Source of the DNA: Ruminiclostridium hungatei
Lineage (GTDB): Bacteria > Bacillota > Clostridia > Acetivibrionales > DSM-1351
Assembly (NCBI RefSeq): GCF_002051585.1
Contig: NZ_MZGX01000013.1
Location: forward strand, 1 to 64,000
Reading direction: 5' to 3'
DNA length: 64,000 bases
The notes beneath the pieces are model-generated. The model saw only the letters and a program-made list of their open reading frames with translations. It ran no database searches and was not told where the DNA came from. Position numbers and translations under genes: made by a program. Shown one piece after another: positions 19,233 to 27,711 of this stretch; positions within the stretch are counted from its first letter, which is position 1, and each line of letters starts with the position of its first letter.

Positions 19233-19964
19233 TCATTTCATAATATCCTTTAATCTTTTTTTCTTTTCCAGCAGATAGCTTTCCATTTTTTCAGCAGAGG
19301 TTGTAATAACCAGCTCCTCCGGCAGGTCTGCCTCCTCCAGCACTCTTTTCACATTGTCGAAGCGTCCGATGCTGAAGCTGATATGGGCATCTGTTCCGGT
19401 AGTTACCCTGACACCGTGCTTTTTGCACATGCGGGCTATCTCCAGACAGTTTTTCTCACTCCCCTTCCTGACAGTAAAGGAGTGATTGTTTATCTCCAAA
19501 AGCTTGTTGTTTTCCTTTGCGGCTTTCACTACCCTTTCAATATCAATTTGAAACTGAGGATTTCCGGGATGAGCCAGTACATCAATATATGGGTTCTCAA
19601 GTATCCTGATTGCCGCTTTGGTGTGATTTTCCACCGTGGAAGGGGGTATGCATATCTCATGAAAGCTTGCCAGCACCAAATCCAGGTCTCTTAAATAATT
19701 GACGGGCAGGTCCACCTCGCCGTCATAACTTATTATATTGAGCTCAACCCCTTTTAAGATGCGTACCCCGTAGAGTTCCCGCGGTATGACGCCCAGGTTT
19801 CCGAAATGGTAACGGAAAGGGGCGCCGTTCATGGCCGGACCGTGATCCGACATATTTATCATGCTGATGCCGTTTTCAAAAGCCTCTCTGGCATTTTCCT
19901 GTATGGTACTGTAGGCATGACCGCTTGAAATAGTGTGTGTATGTGTATCTACCAGTAAATTCAT
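19233..19964 (-). CDS. PHP-domain phosphoesterase, YcdX-like
   Basis: A 243-residue trinuclear-metal phosphatase fold. The metal motifs are DTHTHT at the N-terminus, SDHGP, KGVELNI, ASFHE, AHPGNPQ and TGTDAH. AAAAGGAGG precedes the ATG. YcdX-type enzymes are phosphatases of uncertain natural substrate. It lies between hprK and murB on the same strand. Confidence 0.85.
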   Translation of the reverse strand: MNLLVDTHTHTISSGHAYSTIQENAREAFENGISMINMSDHGPAMNGAPFRYHFGNLGVIPRELYGVRILKGVELNIISYDGEVDLPVNYLRDLDLVLASFHEICIPPSTVENHTKAAIRILENPYIDVLAHPGNPQFQIDIERVVKAAKENNKLLEINNHSFTVRKGSEKNCLEIARMCKKHGVRVTTGTDAHISFSIGRFDNVKRVLEEADLPEELVITTSAEKMESYLLEKKKRLKDIMK

Positions 19965-20097
19965 TTTGCCTCCTTTTCAGACTTCCATACCGCTGCGGCA
20001 AACAGCAGCTATTATGAAAATAGCTTCCACCAAGTAATTATTGACATATTTGGCGTAAGCTATTTCACTTGATATTCTTTAGAAGCCTCTTGTATTT

Positions 20098-21051
20098 TTA
20101 ATCCTTAAAGCCTGTATCCTTGTATTCGGTGGATTTGTTGATATTGCCCAAAACCCTTTCACTGAGCACCTTGGCAGCATTATACCCCATCTTCTTCTGC
20201 CGGTTGTTCATGGCAGCAACCTCAACTATGACCGCCAGGTTTCTTCCGGGGCTGACGGGTATGGTAAGGCAGGGCACGGTTATTCCCAGCACCTCTGTAA
20301 ACTCTTCCTCCAGCCCCAGCCTGTCATAGACCTTCTTGTCATTCCAGTGCTCAAATTTTATAACCAGATTTATGTTTTCGGTCATTTTAACAGAACCTAC
20401 ACCATAGAGGTTCTTGACATCCAGAATACCTATGCCTCTTATTTCTATAAAGTGCCTTATAATATCGGGAGCGGTTCCCACAAGGGTCTTATCCGAAACC
20501 TTCCTGATTTCCACATTGTCATCTGCAACAAGCCTGTGTCCTCTTTTAACCAGCTCCAGGGCTATCTCGCTTTTACCCACTCCGCTTTCACCCAGAATGA
20601 GGATTCCCTCACCGTAAACCTCTACCAGAACACCGTGAGTGCTGGTTCTTGGCGCCAGTTGCAGGTTCAGATACCTGATAACTCCGCTCATAAATCTGGA
20701 GGTAACATCATCTGTTCTCAGAACAGGTATATTGTACTTTCTCCCCACATCTATCATCTCGGGAAAAACGCCAAGTCCCCTGGCCACTACCATACAGGGA
20801 AAGCCGCATTTAAAAAAGTTATCCAGCCTCCTGTACCTGTCTTCCTCCCTGAGCTGCATGAGATATGCCGTCTCTCCCTTACCGATAATCTGCATTCTGT
20901 CAGTTCCGAAATACTCCATATAGCCTGCCAGTTGTAAGCCGGGCCTGTTTACATCCGCTGATGAAATCTCTATATTTTCATAGTCCTTGCAGCCTGTAAG
21001 CTCCTCCAACTGAAACTCTTCCATTATCTCTTTTATCGTCACTGAAAACAT
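20098..21051 (-). CDS. hprK: HPr kinase/phosphorylase
   Basis: A 317-residue bifunctional enzyme that phosphorylates HPr at serine 46 and removes the phosphate, governing carbon catabolite control. The Walker A motif GESGVGKS is at residues 154-161, after the conserved THGVLVEVYGEGILIL. Further marks are RLVADDNVEI, the signature RGIGILDVKNLYGVGSV and the C-terminal PVSPGRNLAVIVEVAAMN. GGGAGG precedes the ATG. Confidence 0.96.
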   Translation of the reverse strand: MFSVTIKEIMEEFQLEELTGCKDYENIEISSADVNRPGLQLAGYMEYFGTDRMQIIGKGETAYLMQLREEDRYRRLDNFFKCGFPCMVVARGLGVFPEMIDVGRKYNIPVLRTDDVTSRFMSGVIRYLNLQLAPRTSTHGVLVEVYGEGILILGESGVGKSEIALELVKRGHRLVADDNVEIRKVSDKTLVGTAPDIIRHFIEIRGIGILDVKNLYGVGSVKMTENINLVIKFEHWNDKKVYDRLGLEEEFTEVLGITVPCLTIPVSPGRNLAVIVEVAAMNNRQKKMGYNAAKVLSERVLGNINKSTEYKDTGFKD

Positions 21052-21127
21052 ATATTAGCCTCCCAAGCCATTTCGTCAGTACATTCAATCCCTAATATTA
21101 TATAATATCGGCCGGAAAAAGAAAACA

Positions 21128-23575
21128 CTATCTGCGTGTCTTATTGTTTATTCTCATCCTGTAGAAGGAACGCCAGACAAATACCAGTGCACAGCCCAGG
21201 AAAACAATGCCGGCAAAGGGAGCGGCATCCTTGAAGGAGTCTGATATGGCTATCTCCATGGCTAAAAGCCCGAAAAGCGTTGTAAACTTTATTATTGGGT
21301 TAAGCGCCACCGAAGAGGTATCCTTGAAGGGATCTCCCACAGTGTCTCCTACTACGGTTGCATCATGGAGCTCCGTACCTTTCTGCTTGAGCTCCACCTC
21401 CACCACCTTTTTCGCATTATCCCAGCAGCCCCCGGCATTTGCCATAAATATGGCCTGGTACAGCCCGAATACTGCAATTGATATGAGATAGGCTATAAAT
21501 AATGCAACAGAATCCGTGCCATTTCTTGGAGCGGATAAAAATGCAAAGGCAAGTGCAAAGGAAAATACGGCTATGAATATATTCAGCATTCCCTTCTGGG
21601 CATATTGAGTGCATATCCTGACCACTTCCTTTGACTTGTCTATGGAGGCCCTCCGGTTTGAATCCTCCTCCAGCCGGATATTCCTTTTTATGTACTCCAC
21701 AGCCCTGTACGCTCCTGTGGAAACCGCCTGGGTGGACGCCCCGGTAAACCAGTAAATGACTGCGCCTCCGCAAAGGAAGCCCAGAAGGGTATATGGATTC
21801 AATATATTCAGCACCGCCTCCGGCTGCACTCCCAGAACATTCTTGATTACCAGTATGAGGGAAAAAATCATCGTGGTAGCCCCCACTACAGCGGTTCCTA
21901 TCAAAACCGGTTTGGCAGTTGCCTTAAAGGTGTTGCCTGCGCCGTCATTAGCCTCCAGGTAATATTTTGCACTTTCAAAATCCGGCTTGAAGCCGAAGCT
22001 GCTCTCTATTTCCTTTTCAATGCCGGGAATTTCCTCTATCAGAGATAGTTCGTATATGGACTGTGCGTTGTCGGTTACAGGCCCATAGCTGTCAACTGCA
22101 ATAGTGACAGGCCCCATTCCAAGGAAGCCGAAGGCTACAAGCCCGAAGGCAAATATGGAGGGATAGTCCATAATGTCTCCCAGCCCCAACCTGCTGACGG
22201 AATACGCGGCAAACATAAGGACTATGAACACCATACCCTTCCAAAAGGCGCTGAAATTGCCGGCAACAAGACCGGAAAGGATGTTCAGCGAGGCTCCTCC
22301 CTCCTTTGAAGCCGCCACAGTCTCTTTTACATGTATTGATTTGGGACTTGTAAATATCTTGGTGAACTCAGGAATTAAAGCCGCCCCCAGTGTACCGCAG
22401 CTTATTATGGCTGCCAGCAGCACCCAAAGGTGGCCCGACCTGTCACCTATGGCCGTTTCAGGCCCTAGCATGAGAAAGCTTATGAGGAAGGTGACGGCTA
22501 TGGACAGGGCCGAAGTAATCCATACCAGGCTGGTAAGGGGCTTTTCAAAGTCCATGTGTATTTTGCGTCCAAATCTGATTTTGCTCAGCAGCTTGTTAAT
22601 ATAGAAGGCTCCGATGGATGTAACTATCATCAGCACACGCATGGTGAAAATCCACACCAGCATATGGCTCTGAAGCCCACCTGCAACGGCCAGCACTATA
22701 AAGGTAATGAGGGCCACCCCCGTAACGCCGTATGTCTCAAAACCGTCGGCAGTGGGACCGACGCTGTCTCCCGCGTTGTCTCCTGTGCAATCTGCTATCA
22801 CTCCCGGATTCCGGGGATCATCCTCTTTTATCTTGAAAACTATTTTCATCAAATCAGAACCAATGTCTGCAATTTTGGTAAAAATGCCCCCGGCAATGCG
22901 AAGTGCACTGGCCCCCAGCGATTCTCCAATGGCAAAGCCGATAAAGCTTGCTCCTGCCAGTTCCCGCGGAACAAACAGGAGAATGGCCAGCATCATGATA
23001 AGCTCAACGCATATGAGAATGACACCAATGCTCATACCCGAATCCAGCGGTATGCACAGGAGCTTCAAGGGCTTTTTCTCCAGTGCCGAAAAGGCCATCC
23101 TGCTGTTTGCCAGTGTATTCATCCGGATGCCATACCAGGCAACGCCGTACGACCCCAATATGCCCACTACCGTCCAGGCCAGGATAAGTATTACCCCTCC
23201 TGCCCCCTTATCCTGAAGGAAGCCGAAGTAGAAGGCAATACAAACGCCTATAAATACCAGTAAAAGGGCCAGAAACTTTCCCTGCTGCACCAGGTAGGTC
23301 TTGCAGGTTTCATATATGGTGTCCGCCACCTCAAGCATACTCTTATGTGCTCTAATTTTCCTGATCCTGATAAATTGAATCAGCCCGAACAGCATTCCCA
23401 GCAAACATACAAGCATACCCAGATACAACAAGTTGTTCTGTCCCCGGGTCAGTTCCGGGGTGCTGAGGTCTGCCTCTCCGGCAAAGGCTGAAAGGGGAGT
23501 AAAAGCAGTTATCAGAGTACTTGTCAATAGTACTTCGGTTGTTTTCTTCAGCAACCTTTTAAGTCGTGAATACAT
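21128..23575 (-). CDS. hppA: Membrane-bound ion-pumping pyrophosphatase
   Basis: An 815-residue, about 16-span protein that couples pyrophosphate hydrolysis to H+ or Na+ export. The substrate motif DDPRNPGVIADCTGDNAGDS replaces the commoner form with NVGDNVGDC, which marks a divergent clostridial subgroup. In the GNTxKA segment (GAGNTFKATAKP) a lysine stands where potassium-dependent enzymes have alanine, so it is likely K+-independent. Start: ATG 23575 after AAAAGGAGG; the open frame extends 21 codons further without a site. The N-terminal 33 residues look like a signal or first-helix extension. Confidence 0.93.
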   Translation of the reverse strand: MYSRLKRLLKKTTEVLLTSTLITAFTPLSAFAGEADLSTPELTRGQNNLLYLGMLVCLLGMLFGLIQFIRIRKIRAHKSMLEVADTIYETCKTYLVQQGKFLALLLVFIGVCIAFYFGFLQDKGAGGVILILAWTVVGILGSYGVAWYGIRMNTLANSRMAFSALEKKPLKLLCIPLDSGMSIGVILICVELIMMLAILLFVPRELAGASFIGFAIGESLGASALRIAGGIFTKIADIGSDLMKIVFKIKEDDPRNPGVIADCTGDNAGDSVGPTADGFETYGVTGVALITFIVLAVAGGLQSHMLVWIFTMRVLMIVTSIGAFYINKLLSKIRFGRKIHMDFEKPLTSLVWITSALSIAVTFLISFLMLGPETAIGDRSGHLWVLLAAIISCGTLGAALIPEFTKIFTSPKSIHVKETVAASKEGGASLNILSGLVAGNFSAFWKGMVFIVLMFAAYSVSRLGLGDIMDYPSIFAFGLVAFGFLGMGPVTIAVDSYGPVTDNAQSIYELSLIEEIPGIEKEIESSFGFKPDFESAKYYLEANDGAGNTFKATAKPVLIGTAVVGATTMIFSLILVIKNVLGVQPEAVLNILNPYTLLGFLCGGAVIYWFTGASTQAVSTGAYRAVEYIKRNIRLEEDSNRRASIDKSKEVVRICTQYAQKGMLNIFIAVFSFALAFAFLSAPRNGTDSVALFIAYLISIAVFGLYQAIFMANAGGCWDNAKKVVEVELKQKGTELHDATVVGDTVGDPFKDTSSVALNPIIKFTTLFGLLAMEIAISDSFKDAAPFAGIVFLGCALVFVWRSFYRMRINNKTRR

Positions 23576-23739
23576 AAAACGGCCTCCTTTTACCATAATA
23601 AAGGGACAGCAAGACAAAAGGGGTGAAATTGCTGTCATTCTGCCATCCCTAAAAAGTCGTACAGTATATTTTATTAGCCAATGTATTCACAACATTCTGA
23701 TTTATTAAAATAATTTGTAAAGCTGGCTGGCAGAAATAA

Positions 23740-24720
23740 TTACACAAGCTGCCTGCATATCTTATCCAGTTTTCCGCTATTGTACCACTCTTCCACTGTT
23801 TTTTGCCCCAGCAGTCTGAGCTGGTGAATGTTTTCATCACTTGCATCATCCATGCCCTTGCCCAATTCAGCAAGACTTGACTGCACCCTGAAATACCTTC
23901 TTTCTGTGAGCAGTTGCCTCAACTGGTAATCCACAGTCCCGCTTACGCCGTCGAAAACAATCCCCAGCATTGGTTTTGCCCAGTTAACCAGCCCCCAGTC
24001 CTTTGCCTCATCATAGGGTATGGTTTTACTCAGCTCGCCTGTCCCCAGCGACAGGAGCAATATGTCGTCATCATTCCCGAACATTACCTTTGCCTCGGCA
24101 AAAGCGCACATTGCCGGATTATTGGCAAATACGCCCCCGTCAATGAAGGTATAGTAATCAGGCCCCTTGCCTGTATTCATTTCAAGCTTGTATGGCTGAA
24201 AATATGTAGGAGCGGCAGAGCTTGCCCTGGCCACCTGCCACATGGGGAAATCGTAGTTTTCCTTCTGAGGATTCCTGGCATGGCGGCTTTTAAAGAAAAA
24301 AGGCAGCCTGAGCCCTATCTCATAGGCAGGAATCAGAACAGGTGCCAGGGCTTCCGACAGCATGGCCTTTCCAAAATAGTCCTTCAGCACCGATTCAATG
24401 CCCGAGGATTTATACTTCTCATCACTTAGGCCGTCAAGGGATAAAATTTTATGAAAAATACTTGTGGAAAATATTTTCTGGCCCTTCTCGGCATACAGAT
24501 TTATCAACTCCTCAGCGCTGTATGCCGGTCTGGTTTTGTCTTCCTTTGAAGGCATGGTGAGTCCCAGGGCTATAATTGCGCCGGTGGAGGTTCCGGATAC
24601 CAGGTCAAACATCTGGCATACCGGCTTTGACGTCATCTCTTCTATTTTTGCCAGCACCATGGACGGAAGTATGCCCCTTATTCCTCCGCCGTCAATTGAT
24701 AAAATTTTTATTTTTCCCAT
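23740..24720 (-). CDS. Patatin-like phospholipase/acyl hydrolase
   Basis: A 326-residue protein with the patatin Ser-Asp dyad. The oxyanion loop SIDGGGIRGILP is at the N-terminus, the nucleophile is in GTSTG, and the aspartate is in IDGGVFANNPA. No signal peptide is seen, so it is likely cytosolic or membrane-surface associated. Start: ATG 24720 with CGGAG seven bases upstream; a longer frame exists without a site. Similar proteins serve as effectors in CBASS, but no cyclase or other defence gene is adjacent. A complex repeat element lies immediately upstream. Confidence 0.85.
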   Translation of the reverse strand: MGKIKILSIDGGGIRGILPSMVLAKIEEMTSKPVCQMFDLVSGTSTGAIIALGLTMPSKEDKTRPAYSAEELINLYAEKGQKIFSTSIFHKILSLDGLSDEKYKSSGIESVLKDYFGKAMLSEALAPVLIPAYEIGLRLPFFFKSRHARNPQKENYDFPMWQVARASSAAPTYFQPYKLEMNTGKGPDYYTFIDGGVFANNPAMCAFAEAKVMFGNDDDILLLSLGTGELSKTIPYDEAKDWGLVNWAKPMLGIVFDGVSGTVDYQLRQLLTERRYFRVQSSLAELGKGMDDASDENIHQLRLLGQKTVEEWYNSGKLDKICRQLV

Positions 24721-24782
24721 ACTGTTCTCCGTTTCAGACGATATGCCTTTTAAGGCTGTTGTCTGCTCTTTATATTGTGATA

Positions 24783-24900
24783 TTAAATTAACTCGTCGTG
24801 CTGGTTCAAAATGTGGTAAACAGGAATATAGCTGTTGGAGACTGTACACGCGAGGACGACTTTAGAGAAATGCGCGGTATGATTAAAAGCTTTTGCTGAA
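24783..24900 (+). repeat. Dispersed intergenic repeat, copy B
   Basis: Starts TTAAATTAACTCGTCGTGCTGG and includes ATGTGGTAAACAG, shared with copy C at 26800. It ends in GGACGACTTTAGAGAAATGC, which matches copy D (GGACGAGCTTTAAAGAAATGC on the opposite strand). B and D face each other across about 140 bp. Confidence 0.6.
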
Positions 24901-25039
24901 ATTGTAGGCTTACAGCATGCTGCTTTTGCAGTTAAATTGACAGGATGTCAATTTAAGCAGCACTCGAGACCTGGATGGTCGAGTTGCTGCGACTGCTGAA
25001 AAAGCATGTTGCAAGTCGTACTATTTCAAGCAAAAGTGT
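24901..25039. repeat. Centre of the B-D palindromic element
   Basis: Contains AAATTGACAGGATGTCAATTT (a near-perfect hairpin), CTCGAGACCTGGATGGTCGAG, and repeated GCTGC/GCAGC and GCATG modules. The complement of 24967-24992 matches the module in copy A with one difference. No open frame of note, no transposase, no flanking target duplication that I can see. Confidence 0.5.
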
Positions 25040-25137
25040 TATATACAAGCATTTCTTTAAAGCTCGTCCGGGAGGGAACATTCTCCAAACTGCTCTGCAA
25101 GCATATATAGCCTTAACCGGCACAACAGGTTAATTTG
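25040..25137 (-). repeat. Dispersed intergenic repeat, copy D (inverted relative to B)
   Basis: On the minus strand it reads AAATTAACCTGTTGTGCCGG at its start and GGACGAGCTTTAAAGAAATG at its end, matching copy B in reverse. Between them B and D bound an element of roughly 355 bp filling the gap between the patatin gene and the membrane-protein gene. Confidence 0.6.
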
Positions 25138-25186
25138 ATTTTACAATATTTTACTTATAAAGAACAGTGGCAAAATCAATGGAAGG

Positions 25187-26446
25187 TCAGTTCAAATCCA
25201 GCCTGCTGACTCCCAGGGCATGATGATTCCAGAGGGTATCCGCCACCATTTCGGCCTTGTCCTTCACGCAGTCTATAATCAATACCACTTCGGAAACTTT
25301 TTTGTTGTCTTGCCGGCGGCTGCTCTTCCTAAGAATCAAAAGCTTTATTGCGAGGCCCAGGGAGAATCCTGCAATCAGGCCTGCCATCCCCCAGAAAACC
25401 GGCCCGAATTTCAGTAGAAAACCATAGATGGTTCCCAGCAGCATAAAAATGGTTCCCAGAATGGAGGCAAGGTCCATAAGGCTTAGTCCGTCCGATTGAT
25501 GTATGGAGTCAAAAAGCTTTCTTTGCTCAGCTCTTTTATCCAGGGGAACAGCAAGTATATCCTCTTTTGCAATCCCTCTCATTTGAATTGCGGTTACCGC
25601 CTTTTCCAGAAAGATTGAATGCTCGAAAGTCGAGATTATATACATCTGATCACCTCCAGCAGTAATATTTTTGCCTGGAACTGTAAAGTTACTGTTTTGA
25701 TAATGCTTTTTAAGGAATTGGGACTGCTCCCACTCGAAAAGCTTGTTATTCTCCACCGTATTCATATACGCATCGTATACGGAGAACATATAGACGGAAG
25801 AAATATTCATGGCCCAGTGCTCGTCTACGACAGACCGCGCCATTTCGAACCCTCCGGTAAAAGTAAAGTGAATTGCCGGCAGGACCTTAGAATAGTATAG
25901 TATGACTATCCACCAGACAAACATGAATGTGGCGGCTACAATCCTATGGTTATACAACTGGCCTGTACCGGGCATTAAGAAGGACCACATGGCCGATACC
26001 CAGGGGATTTTCCTGTCAAGGTAATTCAATTCCAGGGAATTCATGATGAAGGGCTGAATCTCTGCATCTTCTCTTGCGGCAAGTTCATAACTGTTATTTA
26101 CATCATTTGCAGCCCTGTAGCTGTCCCAAATGGAAAAAATATACACCGCATTATACAGCAGAAGCCACCGGATGTCCAACACCTCCTGTGCCGCCTTGAA
26201 ATTGCCTGTGAAGGTATAAAAAATCCCCATGTTAAGATGTGCCTTCAGGTTGATTACAACTTCCCATATGAACAGCAGAAAGCCCCTGATATATTTTGAG
26301 AGCAGCATGTGACCAAGGCCGGGAAATGCCGCAGACCACCAGGCCACAACATAAGGATTTCTATAATGCAGTTGTGTAATGCCGAAAATGCTTAAAAATG
26401 CAATTTTCCGCCTTGACTCCGGACTATTTGATGAATTTCTTTCCAC
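25187..26446 (-). CDS. Membrane protein with an internal tandem duplication
   Basis: A 419-residue protein of unknown function. Two related halves occur at about residues 30-118 and 147-235. Each has a Trp-x-x-x-x-Pro-Gly-x-Gly-type turn (AWWSAAFPGLGHML and AMWSFLMPGTGQLY), two hydrophobic segments, a YTFTGNFKAAQEV / FTFTGGFEMARSV motif and a closing VYIFSIWDSY / VYMFSVYDAY. The last 130 residues hold two further membrane helices (about 320-370) and a soluble tail. The TM2/DUF5683-like turn suggests a small helical-hairpin module, but no function can be given. The start at 26446 lacks a strong site, so it is uncertain. Confidence 0.7.
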   Translation of the reverse strand: MERNSSNSPESRRKIAFLSIFGITQLHYRNPYVVAWWSAAFPGLGHMLLSKYIRGFLLFIWEVVINLKAHLNMGIFYTFTGNFKAAQEVLDIRWLLLYNAVYIFSIWDSYRAANDVNNSYELAAREDAEIQPFIMNSLELNYLDRKIPWVSAMWSFLMPGTGQLYNHRIVAATFMFVWWIVILYYSKVLPAIHFTFTGGFEMARSVVDEHWAMNISSVYMFSVYDAYMNTVENNKLFEWEQSQFLKKHYQNSNFTVPGKNITAGGDQMYIISTFEHSIFLEKAVTAIQMRGIAKEDILAVPLDKRAEQRKLFDSIHQSDGLSLMDLASILGTIFMLLGTIYGFLLKFGPVFWGMAGLIAGFSLGLAIKLLILRKSSRRQDNKKVSEVVLIIDCVKDKAEMVADTLWNHHALGVSRLDLN

Positions 26447-26517
26447 AGGATACTCCCCTATATAGTTTCATTCATCTCATAATTTGCCCCAGACTGATGA
26501 TTTTATCCGGATTTAGC

Positions 26518-26572
26518 AAAAAAACCGTTTCTTTCATAATGTATCATACATTACAAAAGAAACGGCTTTTGT
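26518..26572 (-). terminator. Terminator after the tRNA-Gly pair
   Basis: AAACCGTTTCTTT and AAAGAAACGGCTTTT arms enclose about 20 nt, itself partly palindromic (ATGTATCATACAT). On the minus strand a run of seven T residues follows. It ends the two-tRNA transcript. Confidence 0.75.
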
Positions 26573-26646
26573 TGGAGCGGGTGATGGGAATCGGACCCAC
26601 GCAATCAGCTTGGAAGGCTGATGTTCTACCATTGAACTACACCCGC
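26573..26646 (-). tRNA. tRNA-Gly, anticodon TCC, CCA encoded
   Basis: The minus strand folds as a cloverleaf: acceptor GCGGGTG with CACCCGC, D arm GTTC/GAAC, anticodon stem TCAGC/GCTGA around CTTCCAA (anticodon TCC), T arm TGGGT/CCCATC-type with CCGATTC loop, then T and an encoded CCA. It reads GGA and GGG glycine codons. Confidence 0.96.
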
Positions 26647-26653
26647 GGGATTA

Positions 26654-26728
26654 TGGAGCGGGTTAAGAGATTCGAACTCTCGACTTTCACCTTGGCAAGG
26701 TGACACTCTACCGCTGAGTTAAACCCGC
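26654..26728 (-). tRNA. tRNA-Gly, anticodon GCC, CCA encoded
   Basis: The cloverleaf on the minus strand has acceptor GCGGGTT/AACCCGC, D arm ACTC/GAGT, anticodon stem TCACC/GGTGA around TTGCCAA (anticodon GCC), T arm GAGAG/CTCTT-type with TTCGAAT, and encoded CCA. It lies 7 bp upstream of the other tRNA-Gly and is probably co-transcribed. It reads GGC and GGU. Confidence 0.96.
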
Positions 26729-26799
26729 ATCACTATCATGCAAAAGTTATTATAAAGGGGTTCGCTGCTTTTGTCAATCGTTTTTTTAAAATATACATT

Positions 26800-26890
26800 A
26801 ATAAATTAACTCGTTGTACCAGTTAAAAATGTGGTAAACAGCAAAAACTGCTTGGATGCTGCCTACTCCCGGCGAGCTTCAGATAATACG
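26800..26890 (+). repeat. Dispersed intergenic repeat, copy C
   Basis: Starts AAATTAACTCGTTGTACCAG, then AAAATGTGGTAAACAG as in copy B, and ends in CTCCCGGCGAGCTTCAGA, like the end of copy D. It lies between the DUF554 gene and the tRNA-Gly pair. Confidence 0.55.
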
Positions 26891-26895
26891 CTCTG

Positions 26896-27627
26896 CTACA
26901 GACCAAGCAGACCGCGCAGAATAAAGTACAGCACAGGAATAAATACGGCAGGAAGAAGGTTGCCCACATTGATTTTTTTCAATTCCAGCAGATTTATGCC
27001 TATGGCGAAAATAAGTATTCCTCCCACCAGGGACATCTGGCTTATGACCATGTCATTGAGCCAGGGCTTTATAACCCCCGCCAGCAGGGTTATGCCTCCC
27101 TGGTAGACAAGCACCGGTATGGCCGAAAAGGCTACGCCTATTCCCATTGTGGCCGCAAAGACAACCGCTGATACACCATCCAGAATGGATTTTGCATAAA
27201 GAGTTGAAGGATTCCCCGAGAGTCCATCCTCCAGCGAGCCCACAATAGCCATAGCCCCCACACAGTATACCAGGCTTGCGGTGACAAAGCCCTCCGCAAA
27301 GGCTCCTCCTCTGGCAGGGATTTTGGATTGAAACCAAACTCCTATGTTTTCAAGCCTTTTTTCTATCTTCAAAAACTCCCCGATCAAGCCTCCAAATACG
27401 AGACTGAATATCATAAGCATTATGAACTGCCTGTCCAGCTTGTTTCCGGCTACAATCGTGAGCATTTCCTTTATTGTTCCGGATATTCCTATGAACATGA
27501 CAGAGAGGCCTATAGCCTGCATAACCGTTTTCTTGTATTTTTCAGGTATTCCGCTTCTCAGCAGAGTCCCGGCAATTCCTCCTGCAATAACTGCTCCGGT
27601 GTTTACCAGAGTTCCCATTCCCGTCAA
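26896..27627 (-). CDS. DUF554 family membrane protein (YqgA/YdfK-like)
   Basis: About 243 residues with seven or so hydrophobic segments and the DUF554 signatures GTLVNTGAVIAGGIAG, the central FGGLIGEFLKIEKRLE, TASLVYCVGAMAIVGSLEDGL and the C-terminal ILIFAIGINLLELKKI. The family is a putative transporter of unknown substrate. GGGGAG eight bases before a TTG at 27627 supports that start (MTGMGTLVNTG). The open frame continues 19 codons upstream without a matching site. Confidence 0.8.
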   Translation of the reverse strand: MTGMGTLVNTGAVIAGGIAGTLLRSGIPEKYKKTVMQAIGLSVMFIGISGTIKEMLTIVAGNKLDRQFIMLMIFSLVFGGLIGEFLKIEKRLENIGVWFQSKIPARGGAFAEGFVTASLVYCVGAMAIVGSLEDGLSGNPSTLYAKSILDGVSAVVFAATMGIGVAFSAIPVLVYQGGITLLAGVIKPWLNDMVISQMSLVGGILIFAIGINLLELKKINVGNLLPAVFIPVLYFILRGLLGL

Positions 27628-27711
27628 AACCAACACTCCCCATAAAATCATTATATATAGCCTTAAAGCTTTTGTATAAAGCACACCGGCACAAAGAGCC
27701 GGCTTTAAGGG

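Noticed and set aside
23740..24720. CBASS-type patatin effector (CapV)
   Set aside because: No nucleotide cyclase, HORMA or other defence gene lies nearby, and single patatin genes are common in clostridia.
24783..25137. Insertion sequence remnant between the patatin and membrane-protein genes
   Set aside because: No transposase fragment is seen in any frame, and its modules recur singly elsewhere, which fits a short dispersed repeat.
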